Positions 23,539 to 31,526 of a stretch of DNA of 35,502 bases are shown here, piece after piece. This DNA comes from Spirochaetales bacterium Spiro_07. Lineage in GTDB: Bacteria > Spirochaetota > Spirochaetia > Treponematales > Treponemataceae. The DNA lies in contig LVBI01000012.1 of assembly GCA_001603145.1 (NCBI GenBank), positions 1-35,502 of the forward strand, given 5' to 3'. The position numbers and the translations under genes were made by a program. The notes beneath the pieces are model-generated. The model did not search any database, was not told the origin of the DNA, and saw only the letters and a program-made list of their open reading frames with translations. Position 1 is the stretch's first letter. Every line of letters starts with the position of its first letter.

Positions 23539-24183
23539 ATGAATACAACTAAAAAAGTTGTAATAGTTGCTGTTTGTGGTTTTGTTTTATCCTTCCTTGT
23601 AGGTTTAATTTCTAAAGTTGCATTTGGCCATGTTCTGCTTAGAGCGATTTTATGTGCCTTGATTTTTGCCGGACTGTATTATGCTCTTTCAATTGTGTTC
23701 GAGCGTTACTTGGTTTCTGGTTCTGCAGGTCAATCTTCCGGAGGAGATTCGTTAATTCCACAAAAAGGGCAGCTCATCGATATAAAAGTAGATGATGAAA
23801 TTTTGCCGGAAGAAGAAAATGCACCTTTGTTCAAGATTCCGAAAGAGCTTATGCCGGAAAACAACAATGTTGAAAACGCAGAAGCTGTAGAAGTTCTTGA
23901 ACCTGTTGACGGTGCTCAAGATGCGGCCGTTGCAAAAACGGGTGAAAAGCTTTTTACAACTCCTCAAGCTAAAAAAGAAAATACTGGTGGTTCTGAATTG
24001 GGTTCTCTGCCTGATATGGAATCTATGCTTTCAGATATGCAAAGCTCGCCATCGAGCGAGGTGATAACTACGTCAGATTTTGCAAATTCAAACGATATGG
24101 TTGCTTCTGGCGAATTACGCGGTGCAGACAAGGAACTTATGGCAAAAGCCATTCATACTGTTTTGACGCGCGATAACAATTAA
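23539..24183 (+). CDS. Membrane protein of the flagellar cluster, unknown role
   Basis: A 214-residue protein with two adjacent hydrophobic segments near the N-terminus (about residues 4-26, VVIVAVCGFVLSFLVGLIS, and 32-52, LRAILCALIFAGLYYALSI). A long acidic, probably disordered cytoplasmic tail follows. Its C-terminus ends with a helical ADKELMAKAIHTVLTRDNN. The upstream ATG at 23527 is rejected because the sequence GGGAGG (23529-23534) then forms a proper ribosome binding site for ATG 23539. Treponemes usually carry one or two uncharacterised genes between flhG and fliA, and this fits that position. Function unknown. Confidence 0.7.
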   Translation: MNTTKKVVIVAVCGFVLSFLVGLISKVAFGHVLLRAILCALIFAGLYYALSIVFERYLVSGSAGQSSGGDSLIPQKGQLIDIKVDDEILPEEENAPLFKIPKELMPENNNVENAEAVEVLEPVDGAQDAAVAKTGEKLFTTPQAKKENTGGSELGSLPDMESMLSDMQSSPSSEVITTSDFANSNDMVASGELRGADKELMAKAIHTVLTRDNN

Positions 24184-24194
24184 GGGTGTGTAAA

Positions 24195-24983
24195 ATGGCT
24201 GCTTCGATTTTTGAGCAAAAAACAGAAGAAGAATTATGGATAGAATTTAAAAAGACTCATTCTCCAGCTTTACGCGATGCATTTATCCGCCAATATATGC
24301 CTTTGGTAAAGTATGTTGCCGGAAAAGTTTCTGTCGGAATGCCCGGCAGCGTTGAGTTTGATGATTTGGTCGGTTTCGGTCAGTTCGGTCTGCTTGATGC
24401 TATCAATAAGTTCGATCCTGAAAAGAACGTAAAATTCAAGACTTATGCCGTAACAAGAATCCGCGGTGCAATTTTTGATGAATTGCGCTCAATCGACTGG
24501 GTTCCGCGTTCTGTGCGCCAGAAATCACGCGAAATTGAAGATGCTATCAGCCGCCTTGAATCTAAGCTCGGCAGAACAGCCTCTGATGCAGAAATTGCAG
24601 GCTCAATGGGCATAAGCGAAGAAGACTACAACCAGACTGTGCTTAAAGTTTCAGGCACTAGCATATTGTCTTTGAATGACATCTGGTATTCGGGCGATGA
24701 TTCTGACCATGTTTCAATCGGTGACTGCATTGAGTCTCCGTCAAGCTTGAACCCGGACGTTATTGTTGAACGCGAAGAAGTCAGAAGAGTCATAATCGAA
24801 GCAATTAACGATTTGCCTGAAAAAGAAAAAATGGTTCTTGTGCTTTATTACTATGAAGATTTGACTTTCAAAGAAATCGGACAGGTGCTCAACGTAAGCG
24901 AATCACGCATTTCGCAGCTTCATACAAAGGCAAACTTGAGGCTTCGCGCCAAGCTTACAAATATACGAAAAGGAATCTTATAA
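24195..24983 (+). CDS. fliA: Flagellar RNA polymerase sigma factor FliA (sigma-28, WhiG)
   Basis: A 262-residue alternative sigma factor that reads late flagellar and chemotaxis promoters. Region 2 is clear (RQYMPLVKYVAGKVSVGMPG, then FDDLVGFGQFGLLDAINKFD, then KFKTYAVTRIRGAIFDELRS, then DWVPRSVRQKSREI), region 3 follows, and region 4 ends the protein (LPEKEKMVLVLYYYEDLTFK, then EIGQVLNVSESRISQLHTKA). ATG 24195 with AAGGGTG upstream is preferred to the GTG at 24186. No anti-sigma FlgM gene is visible in the window. Candidate sigma-28 promoters lie upstream in the same cluster. Confidence 0.96.
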   Translation: MAASIFEQKTEEELWIEFKKTHSPALRDAFIRQYMPLVKYVAGKVSVGMPGSVEFDDLVGFGQFGLLDAINKFDPEKNVKFKTYAVTRIRGAIFDELRSIDWVPRSVRQKSREIEDAISRLESKLGRTASDAEIAGSMGISEEDYNQTVLKVSGTSILSLNDIWYSGDDSDHVSIGDCIESPSSLNPDVIVEREEVRRVIIEAINDLPEKEKMVLVLYYYEDLTFKEIGQVLNVSESRISQLHTKANLRLRAKLTNIRKGIL

Positions 24984-24995
24984 AAATTGATTTTA

Positions 24996-25003
24996 GCCGA
25001 TAA
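24996..25003 (+). promoter_or_regulatory. Perfect sigma-28 -10 box without a matching -35
   Basis: GCCGATAA is an exact match to the sigma-28 -10 element, 13 bases after fliA. TAAA lies at 24981-24984, but only 11 bases upstream rather than 15. It may be a weak or chance element upstream of the FapA-like gene. Confidence 0.25.
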
Positions 25004-25066
25004 ATAGCTAAAGCTTTAATTATTTTAATTATGTGTCGGTTCCAGCCGGTTTTATAGGAGAAACTT

Positions 25067-27043
25067 ATGATAACACTTGAAGATATACGTAATGAGCTCC
25101 AAAAAAAGCTGCAATTAGATCAGCTTCTTCGTTCTGTTGAAGTTCATGCTGACACATTAGATGAAGCTTTGGCTGATGCAGCCGTTCAGTTGCAGACACG
25201 TGTCCAGTTTCTTGAATATGAAGTAATTGAGCGCGGTTCTGACGGCTTTATGGGAATTGCAAAAAAACCATGGGTAATCAACGCATACGAAACTGCTGAA
25301 GCTGTTGCAGAAAAAGAGAAGAAAAAGAAGAAAGGCGATGCTTCTGCTTCTGAAGAAGATTCTGATATTGAAGTTATTCAGGACAAAGACGCAGAATTCT
25401 TCGTTCATTACTTTGATGGTCTTATCATGCTTAAGGTCGTTCCGCCAATCGGCAACGGCGCAAATGTTGATGCCAAAGAAGTTATCGCATCAATCAATAC
25501 CGGTGATTCTTATCAGTTTAAAGAAGCTGACATCAAGCGCATAGTCGATAAGGGCGACACCGACGGTCAGTACGAGCAGATCGGTACATTTATTCAGAAC
25601 CCAGTTAATGACGCAATTATTTCTGTTGAAGTTTCAATGGACGAAATGACATGTTCTATTATCGCCACTGCACCGATGAGCGAAGGCGGCGAGCTTCAAG
25701 CAGACTATATCGAGCGTCAGCTTGAAAAGCAGAACATTACAATCGGTATCAACGAAGAAAAAATCTCAGCATTCGTTGATAAGCCTGTTTATGGAATTCC
25801 ATATGTGGTTGCAGAGGGCATCAAGCCTGTTGACGGCCACGATGCATATATTAAGTATAACTTTGAGACAGACCGCTCTAAAATCAGAATCAAGGAATCT
25901 GCTTCTGGTCAGGTCAACTTCAAAGAGCTTAACCTTATTCAGAATGTTGTTGAAGGTCAGCCGCTTGCACAGAAAATGCTTGCAGAGCGCGGCAAAGCCG
26001 GTAAGACGCTTTACGGAAGATACCTCGAAGCCAAAAACGGAAAGGATATCCCAATTCCGCTCGGCAAAAACGTCAAGCTTGATACAGACGGACGGACGAT
26101 TGTTGCAACTTGTAACGGTCAGGTGCTTCTTTCGGGCAGCAAAATTAACGTTGAGCCTGTTATGGAAGTCGAATCAGTCAACATCAAGACTGGAAACATC
26201 ACATTCTTGGGCACGGTCATTGTCAAAGGCAACGTCGACGACGGTTTCAACGTCAAAGCTTCGGGCAACATCGAAGTTTATGGCACTGTCGGCAATTCAC
26301 AAATCGAAGCAGACGGCGATATAATCGTTTCTCTTGGTATTATGGGCCGCGACGAAGGAACTGTAAAATGCGGCCGCTCACTTTGGGCTAAATTCATACA
26401 GAACACGACTGTTGAAGTTGAAGAAAACGTCATAGTTGCAGACGGTATCATCAATTCAAACGTAACTTGTAACAAGCGCATCATTCTGCAAGGCAAGCGC
26501 GCCGCAATTATCGGCGGTCATCTGTTTGCTACAGAAGAGATTAACGCCAAGTCAATCGGTTCAAACGGCGGTGGTAGCGAAACTGTTCTTGAAGTAGGTT
26601 TCGACCCAAGAAAGAAGCAGCGCCTTGATGATTTGCAGGCACGTCAGGCTGAGGTTCAGCATGAGCTTGAAGAAGTGAACCTCAACATGTCTACGCTTGA
26701 AAACCAAAAGCAGATGCGCAAGTCTTTGCCGCAAGACAAAGAAGAGGCGCTCGCCCTTCTTTATCGAAAGAAGGGCGACCTTATGGATGAAACTGATTCA
26801 ATAGCAGCTGAAATCCAGGAGATTCAGGATTATCTCCGCGAGCTTAAGGTTATCGGCAAAGTTTCTGCCTCTGGAACAGTTTATCCGGGTGTCAAGTTGT
26901 ACATCCGCGATGTAAAAGAAGATATCCGCACTGAAATTAAGAGCGTTACATTCTATCTGGAAAATGGATTTGTCCGTCAGGGCAAATATGAACCTGTTAG
27001 CGATGATGTAAAACGGACGCCAGATGGGTATTCAGCCAATTGA
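25067..27043 (+). CDS. fapA: FapA family (DUF342) flagellar-associated protein
   Basis: A 658-residue cytoplasmic protein. The first 80 residues look like a Jag-N-type domain (LDQLLRSVEVHADTLDEALA, then FLEYEVIERGSDGFMGIAKK). The DUF342 core shows repeated beta-helix-like turns (VNIKTGNITFLGTVIVKGNV, then ASGNIEVYGTVGNSQIEADG). A coiled coil follows at about residues 520-600 (RLDDLQARQAEVQHELEEVN), then a final beta-rich segment with GTVYPGVKLYIRDV. FapA-type proteins occur in flagellar clusters of spirochaetes, Vibrio and Firmicutes; their molecular role is not well known. A good ribosome binding site (TAGGAGA) precedes it. It overlaps the next gene by 20 bases. Confidence 0.82.
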   Translation: MITLEDIRNELQKKLQLDQLLRSVEVHADTLDEALADAAVQLQTRVQFLEYEVIERGSDGFMGIAKKPWVINAYETAEAVAEKEKKKKKGDASASEEDSDIEVIQDKDAEFFVHYFDGLIMLKVVPPIGNGANVDAKEVIASINTGDSYQFKEADIKRIVDKGDTDGQYEQIGTFIQNPVNDAIISVEVSMDEMTCSIIATAPMSEGGELQADYIERQLEKQNITIGINEEKISAFVDKPVYGIPYVVAEGIKPVDGHDAYIKYNFETDRSKIRIKESASGQVNFKELNLIQNVVEGQPLAQKMLAERGKAGKTLYGRYLEAKNGKDIPIPLGKNVKLDTDGRTIVATCNGQVLLSGSKINVEPVMEVESVNIKTGNITFLGTVIVKGNVDDGFNVKASGNIEVYGTVGNSQIEADGDIIVSLGIMGRDEGTVKCGRSLWAKFIQNTTVEVEENVIVADGIINSNVTCNKRIILQGKRAAIIGGHLFATEEINAKSIGSNGGGSETVLEVGFDPRKKQRLDDLQARQAEVQHELEEVNLNMSTLENQKQMRKSLPQDKEEALALLYRKKGDLMDETDSIAAEIQEIQDYLRELKVIGKVSASGTVYPGVKLYIRDVKEDIRTEIKSVTFYLENGFVRQGKYEPVSDDVKRTPDGYSAN

Positions 27044-27347
27044 TTTGCAAACGATGTTTGCACAATTAGACAAGATTTCCAACTCGCAAGTTCAGCAGAC
27101 ACAGGCTGCGCAGGTGCAGGCTGCTTTGAAGCAAGAAGACATTGCACGAAAGCAGACTGCCGCCAAAGCAGCTGTTGAAGAGCCTTCAAAGCTCAACGAC
27201 GGTCTTGGCTCAATCAAAGACCAGAACAGGCAGAACAGCCGCCAGCAGGATAAGCGCAAAGAACACGAAGAAAAAGAGCCGGAAGAAGAGAAGAGCTATA
27301 TCTACAAAGACCCTTCTTTAGGTCAGCATATTGATGTTTCGGGATAA
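27024..27347 (+). CDS. Small Gln/Lys/Glu-rich protein of the flagellar cluster
   Basis: A 107-residue hydrophilic protein without cysteine or a membrane segment. It begins MGIQPIDLQTMFAQLDKISN, has a Gln/Ala-rich helical middle, a highly charged stretch (RKEHEEKEPEEEKS) and a short conserved-looking C-terminus (YIYKDPSLGQHIDVSG). It overlaps the FapA-like gene by 20 bases and ends three bases before the next gene, so it is tightly co-translated. I recognise the pattern only as a small protein often placed here in treponemes; the function is unknown. Confidence 0.65.
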   Translation: MGIQPIDLQTMFAQLDKISNSQVQQTQAAQVQAALKQEDIARKQTAAKAAVEEPSKLNDGLGSIKDQNRQNSRQQDKRKEHEEKEPEEEKSYIYKDPSLGQHIDVSG

Positions 27348-27350
27348 TTT

Positions 27351-28109
27351 ATGGGAGAAGCATATTTTTCGCTTACAATATTGATAATCAATATCATATT
27401 GTGGCTTTATTTTTATTATAAATTCAAGAAGACATATTCACCGGATAAAGTGCTGAAAAGCATTCGCCGCGAACTTGACAAGCTTTTTAAGGAAATTGTA
27501 AGAGAAGCGGAAGAAGATGTTACTATAATTGAAGGGCGAATTAAAGGGTTAAAGTCTTTGATTGCAGAAGCTGACGAGCGTATATTGCGCGCTGAAAACG
27601 AAGTTGCAAAGCGCGAACGCGAAAAGCAGGTGCTTGCTGATTTGGACGCAGCTAACAAGCCGGAGCAAAAGCCTCAGACTTCTAGCCAGAAAAAGCTTTC
27701 GCAGTATGAGCAGACCGCATTCTCAATTCCGGTTGAGCGCAAGAAGCCGAGACCGCAGCCTAAGCCTGTTGAGTCTGTTTATGAAGAAGTTGAAGAAGAG
27801 CAGCTTGAATTTGAGCCAGCCGCTGATGAAGCTGTGGCTTCTCCGCTTGAGGAATACAAAGACAGCGTTTCTGTTGATGTTCCGCAGGAATTGATTTCAA
27901 AAGCAGTAGAATCTTCTAAGAAGCCTGAAAAGAAAGACACTATAGAGATTACTCTTGCAAAAGAACCAGTCATTCAGAAAAAATCTACAAAAGAGCAGAT
28001 TCTTGAGCTTTATAAGCTCGATTTTTCACCAGACAAGATTTCTGAAATGCTTAACATACCCGAAAACGAAGTGCAGCTTGCAATAAACCTTGCCGCCGTC
28101 GTCAAATAG
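27351..28109 (+). CDS. Membrane-anchored coiled-coil protein, SwrB-like by position and layout
   Basis: A 252-residue protein with an N-terminal membrane helix (about residues 5-24, YFSLTILIINIILWLYFYYK), a coiled coil (about 36-95, charged heptads) and an acidic linker. The last 45 residues form a helix-turn-helix-like tail (TKEQILELYKLDFSPDKISE, then MLNIPENEVQLAINLA). This layout resembles Bacillus SwrB/YlxL, a single-span protein encoded directly after sigD at the end of the fla/che operon that stimulates flagellar assembly. The position here, at the end of the flagellar cluster and after fliA, is similar. The family link is inferred from layout and the DUF6115-like tail, not from alignment. 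Confidence 0.65.
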   Translation: MGEAYFSLTILIINIILWLYFYYKFKKTYSPDKVLKSIRRELDKLFKEIVREAEEDVTIIEGRIKGLKSLIAEADERILRAENEVAKREREKQVLADLDAANKPEQKPQTSSQKKLSQYEQTAFSIPVERKKPRPQPKPVESVYEEVEEEQLEFEPAADEAVASPLEEYKDSVSVDVPQELISKAVESSKKPEKKDTIEITLAKEPVIQKKSTKEQILELYKLDFSPDKISEMLNIPENEVQLAINLAAVVK

Positions 28110-28150
28110 TGTCAAGAAGCCAAAAGCGAAAAATATTTTGTGCCAAGGTA

Positions 28151-28179
28151 TTGACACTTTTTCAAAGTGCCTGTATATT
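28151..28179 (+). promoter_or_regulatory. Strong sigma-70 promoter of the tRNA-Phe pair
   Basis: TTGACA (28151-28156, perfect) and TATATT (28174-28179, five of six) are spaced by exactly 17 bases. The expected start, about 28186, lies seven bases before the first tRNA gene. Confidence 0.8.
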
Positions 28180-28192
28180 ACTATACATCAAT

Positions 28193-28265
28193 GCCGTTGT
28201 AGCTCAGTTGGTAGAGCAATGGACTGAAAATCCATGTGTCGACAGTTCGATTCTGTCCGACGGCA
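28193..28265 (+). tRNA. tRNA-Phe (GAA), first copy
   Basis: The 73-base sequence folds as a standard cloverleaf. Acceptor GCCGTTG pairs with CGACGGC (one T-G pair), the D stem is GCTC/GAGC, the anticodon stem is ATGGA/TCCAT with loop CTGAAAA (anticodon GAA, 28226-28228), and the T stem is GACAG/CTGTC with loop TTCGATT. The discriminator is A. CCA is not encoded and must be added after transcription. It is transcribed from the strong promoter just upstream. Confidence 0.97.
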
Positions 28266-28304
28266 ATCAAGCTTTTTACAGTTTGGCTTAGACAATCAAA
28301 ATAA

Positions 28305-28377
28305 GCCGTTGTAGCTCAGTTGGTAGAGCAATGGACTGAAAATCCATGTGTCGACAGTTCGATTCTGTCCGACGGCA
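28305..28377 (+). tRNA. tRNA-Phe (GAA), second identical copy
   Basis: This is identical base for base to the copy at 28193-28265, with anticodon GAA at 28338-28340. It lies 39 bases after the first copy, which indicates tandem duplication. CCA is not encoded. An intrinsic terminator follows directly, so both genes form one short transcription unit. Confidence 0.97.
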
Positions 28378-28381
28378 TCAA

Positions 28382-28412
28382 AAGCGGATTCTTGCGGGAA
28401 TCCGCTTTTTTT
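28382..28412 (+). terminator. Intrinsic terminator after the tRNA-Phe pair
   Basis: GCGGATTC (28384-28391) pairs with GAATCCGC (28398-28405) around a six-base loop, with flanking A/T pairs extending the stem. A run of seven T residues follows. It starts four bases after the second tRNA gene. Confidence 0.85.
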
Positions 28413-28464
28413 ATGCCCTGCAACATTCAATTCAGTTGTATCAGCTAGCGGAAGCGTTTCTGGG

Positions 28465-28493
28465 TTGCGTCAAGACGAAAAAAAGGTTATAAT
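28465..28493 (+). promoter_or_regulatory. Sigma-70-type promoter of the smc gene
   Basis: A perfect TATAAT (28488-28493) is preceded by TTGCGT (28465-28470) with a 17-base spacer. It would start transcription near 28500 and leave a leader of about 120 bases. The leader contains a small hairpin, TTTCGAT (28572-28578) with ATCGAAA (28582-28588). Confidence 0.55.
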
Positions 28494-28619
28494 GTTAAAT
28501 GTGTGTACATTTTTCTGAATGCTGAAAGAATAAGTATTGTTGTTGATAATTCATGTTTCAGTTATGCACATTTTCGATAAAATCGAAACTTAATTAACGC
28601 TGATAATTTAGGGTTCATT

Positions 28620-31523
28620 GTGTTTTTAAAGTATCTTGATATTTTTGGATTTAAATCTTTTGCAGACAGAACTCATTTTGAGTTTGCAGACGGAATAACC
28701 GCCTTGCTTGGACCGAACGGCTGCGGCAAGAGCAACGTTGTAGATGCAATCAAATGGGTTTTGGGCGAGCAGTCTGCAAAGAGTATGCGCGCAGAAAAAA
28801 GAGAAGATATCATCTTTAACGGCACAGAAAAACGCCCTGCACTTAACGTAGCCGAAGTTGCGCTCACAATTTCAAACGAAAAGAATTTGCTGCCGCTTGA
28901 CGTAAGCGAAATAACCATCAAACGCCGCCTTTACCGTTCTGGCGAAGGCGAATATTTCATCAACAATGTGCCTGCGCGCCTTAAAGAAGTGCAGGAGCTT
29001 TTCTGGGATACAGGCGTCGGCAAGGCCGCATATTCCGTGATGGAGCAGGGCAAGATTGACCAGATTCTCTCTTCTAAGCCTGAAGACCGCCGCTATTTGT
29101 TTGAAGAAGCGGCCGGAATTACGCGTTTTAAGGTTAAGCGCGCCGAAGCCGAGCACAAGCTTGAAAAGACCGAAGAGAACATGCGCCAGATTGAAGGCAT
29201 TTTAGGCGAGGTAAAGCGTTCGTATGAAACGCTCAAAGTGCAGGCTGAAAAAACAACGAAATATCGCGAACTTAAAGACGAAATTTTCTATTACGAGCTT
29301 GATATTCAGCTTTTGAATTTGAAGAACGTAACGCAAGACTGCGAGCATTATAAAAAAGAACTTGAAACGCTTTCAGAAAAGCGGGATAACCTTCGAAAGC
29401 AGATTGACGACATAAACGCGCTTCTTAATGAGCACATGGATGAAGTTAACGAGATGCAGGAGTCAATCAACGACTTGAGCAAGCAGGCAATGGCTCTGCA
29501 GATTGAGAAGAACTCAAAAGCTGAGTTGGCAAAATCTTTCGTTCAGCGTCAGAATGACTCAAAGCATAATCTGGATGTTCTTGAAAGCAGAAAGTCTTCT
29601 ATGGAAGACCAGATTAATTCATTGCAGGAAAATGTAGACGAGCAGGAAGCGGTTGTACACGACCGTTCAAAGCGTCTTGAAGAAAGCCGCCAGAGCATAA
29701 AATCGTTTGAAGAAAACATTGCCAACGCAGACGAGCGCATAACAGAGAACGACAATACAGCCGCGCGCTACGAAAAAGAAATAACGCAGTTTGACGAAGA
29801 GAGGCTTCAGCTTGAAAAAGAGCTTGAATCTGTTACAGAAGACATCGTAACTGAGCTTGATTCAAAGCTTAAGGATGCAGGCTATTCGTCAAAAGCTCAT
29901 GAAGAGGCAAAGCAGAAAGTTGACAATCTTGTAAGCCAGCTCAAGGTTCTGGCGCAAGGCAGAAAGAACATTTTCAGTGACTTTGCTTCAATTAAAGACC
30001 ATTCGTCTGAAGACATCAAGAAATTCGCAGACAATGCGGTTTCTGCTTTTGAAGAAACTGAAAAGCTCACGGAAAAGCTTTCAGAAGCGGTTGATGCTTG
30101 GGCAAAGACCTCGCCTGAGTTTATCGACGAATTCTTGTCGCCGGAAGGTATAATCACCAAGAAGCGGCACGTAGACCAGAAAATTACAGAAAACAAGAAC
30201 AAGGTTGCGCAAAAAAGAGAAGCAATCACTCAGCTTCATTCTGAAAATTCAGACCTTGTAAAGAAAGTTGACGAATACAAAAAGACTTTGGGTGAGCTTA
30301 AGATTAACCAGGCCGCAATGCAAGCTCAAGTTCAGGCTGCAGAAGACCATCTTAAGCTTATACGGCGCGAGCTTGCTGCAAAGCAGGCAGATTTGCATGA
30401 AATTGATAATGAGCTTTTTAACGAGCAGAAGCGCCTTGACGAGATAACCGAACAGATTTGCGACATCGAAAATGAGATGGCGTCAATAGAGCATAAAGGT
30501 CAGAGCCTTGTAAAGCAGATTGAATCGCTTGAAAAAGACAGAGAAAACAGAAGTTCAGATGTTTCAAGCAGACAAAAAGAGCTTAAGAATAAGAATGACG
30601 AGCTTTCAAAGGTTCAGATTCAGTTTGAAAAAGTTTCGCTTGAGGTTGCAACAGCCGACACAAAGATTCAGAACATAAAAGAGAATTTCCGCGAAAACCA
30701 TGCGCGCGACTTGATGGAATTTGAAGAGCGCATGTACACAATTCTTGCGCCAACCGCTGATTTGCGCGAAAAGCTTAGTAGCGCGAAGCAGCATTTGAAA
30801 GAGCTTGGCAGCGTAAACTTTATGGCTGTTGAAGAATTCGCCGAAGCAAAAGAACGCTTCGACTTTTTGAACAATCAGCTTGCAGACTTGACCAAGGCGC
30901 GTGACGATTTGAGCCGCATCACAGAAGAAATCAGGGCTGAAGCCACAGAGCTTTTCCTTGCGACATATAACACAATCAAGAAGAATTTCCACAACATGTT
31001 CCGCCGTTTGTTCGGCGGCGGCCGTGCAGAGCTTCGCCTTATTGATCCGCAGAACGTGCTTGAATCGGGCATCGACATTCTGGCGCAGCCGCCTGGAAAG
31101 AAGCTTGAGAACATCGCGCTGCGTTCCGGCGGTGAAAAGACCATGACGGCCGTTGCATTGCTGTTTGCAACGTACATGGTGCGCCCAAGCCCGTTCTGCT
31201 TGCTTGATGAAATTGATGCCGCGCTTGACGAGCACAACGTTATCAGGTTTGTGCAAACATTGCGCGAATTTGCAAACGTGAGCCAGTACATCGTAATTAC
31301 GCACAACAAAAAGACCGTAACTGGCGCGGGCACGCTGCTCGGCATTACAATGGAAGAATCCGGCGTTACAAAGGCCGTTGCAATCAAACTTGAGAATGAG
31401 GCCGGTACGGTGAATATCGTTCATGATGCGGAAGCTGAGCCTTTCGTAGAAGAGGATGTTCCGCCTGAAGAAAATGTATATATTCCGCCGCATCCGCCGA
31501 AAAGGAAAAAAGAGGAAGTATAA
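28620..31523 (+). CDS. smc: SMC-type chromosome segregation ATPase lacking a canonical hinge
   Basis: A 967-residue SMC family protein, which compacts and segregates chromosomes by loop extrusion. The N-terminal head holds FKSFADRTHFEF and Walker A GPNGCGKSN (31-39), with the Q-loop region VMEQGKIDQIL. The C-terminal head has the signature LRSGGEKTMTAVALLFA (834-850) and Walker B FCLLDEIDAALDE (859-871). Two long coiled coils lie at about 170-405 and 515-790. Between them, residues about 406-515 are helical and charged, without the glycine-rich beta hinge normally seen. The length is about 200 residues below typical bacterial Smc (about 1170-1190). It starts with GTG at 28620 behind a weak GGG. 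ScpA and ScpB are not in the window. Confidence 0.88.
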   Translation: MFLKYLDIFGFKSFADRTHFEFADGITALLGPNGCGKSNVVDAIKWVLGEQSAKSMRAEKREDIIFNGTEKRPALNVAEVALTISNEKNLLPLDVSEITIKRRLYRSGEGEYFINNVPARLKEVQELFWDTGVGKAAYSVMEQGKIDQILSSKPEDRRYLFEEAAGITRFKVKRAEAEHKLEKTEENMRQIEGILGEVKRSYETLKVQAEKTTKYRELKDEIFYYELDIQLLNLKNVTQDCEHYKKELETLSEKRDNLRKQIDDINALLNEHMDEVNEMQESINDLSKQAMALQIEKNSKAELAKSFVQRQNDSKHNLDVLESRKSSMEDQINSLQENVDEQEAVVHDRSKRLEESRQSIKSFEENIANADERITENDNTAARYEKEITQFDEERLQLEKELESVTEDIVTELDSKLKDAGYSSKAHEEAKQKVDNLVSQLKVLAQGRKNIFSDFASIKDHSSEDIKKFADNAVSAFEETEKLTEKLSEAVDAWAKTSPEFIDEFLSPEGIITKKRHVDQKITENKNKVAQKREAITQLHSENSDLVKKVDEYKKTLGELKINQAAMQAQVQAAEDHLKLIRRELAAKQADLHEIDNELFNEQKRLDEITEQICDIENEMASIEHKGQSLVKQIESLEKDRENRSSDVSSRQKELKNKNDELSKVQIQFEKVSLEVATADTKIQNIKENFRENHARDLMEFEERMYTILAPTADLREKLSSAKQHLKELGSVNFMAVEEFAEAKERFDFLNNQLADLTKARDDLSRITEEIRAEATELFLATYNTIKKNFHNMFRRLFGGGRAELRLIDPQNVLESGIDILAQPPGKKLENIALRSGGEKTMTAVALLFATYMVRPSPFCLLDEIDAALDEHNVIRFVQTLREFANVSQYIVITHNKKTVTGAGTLLGITMEESGVTKAVAIKLENEAGTVNIVHDAEAEPFVEEDVPPEENVYIPPHPPKRKKEEV

Positions 31524-31526
31524 AAG

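Noticed and set aside
28109-28291. A 60-residue frame across the first tRNA-Phe
   Set aside because: It reads through the tRNA promoter and gene, so the open frame is incidental.
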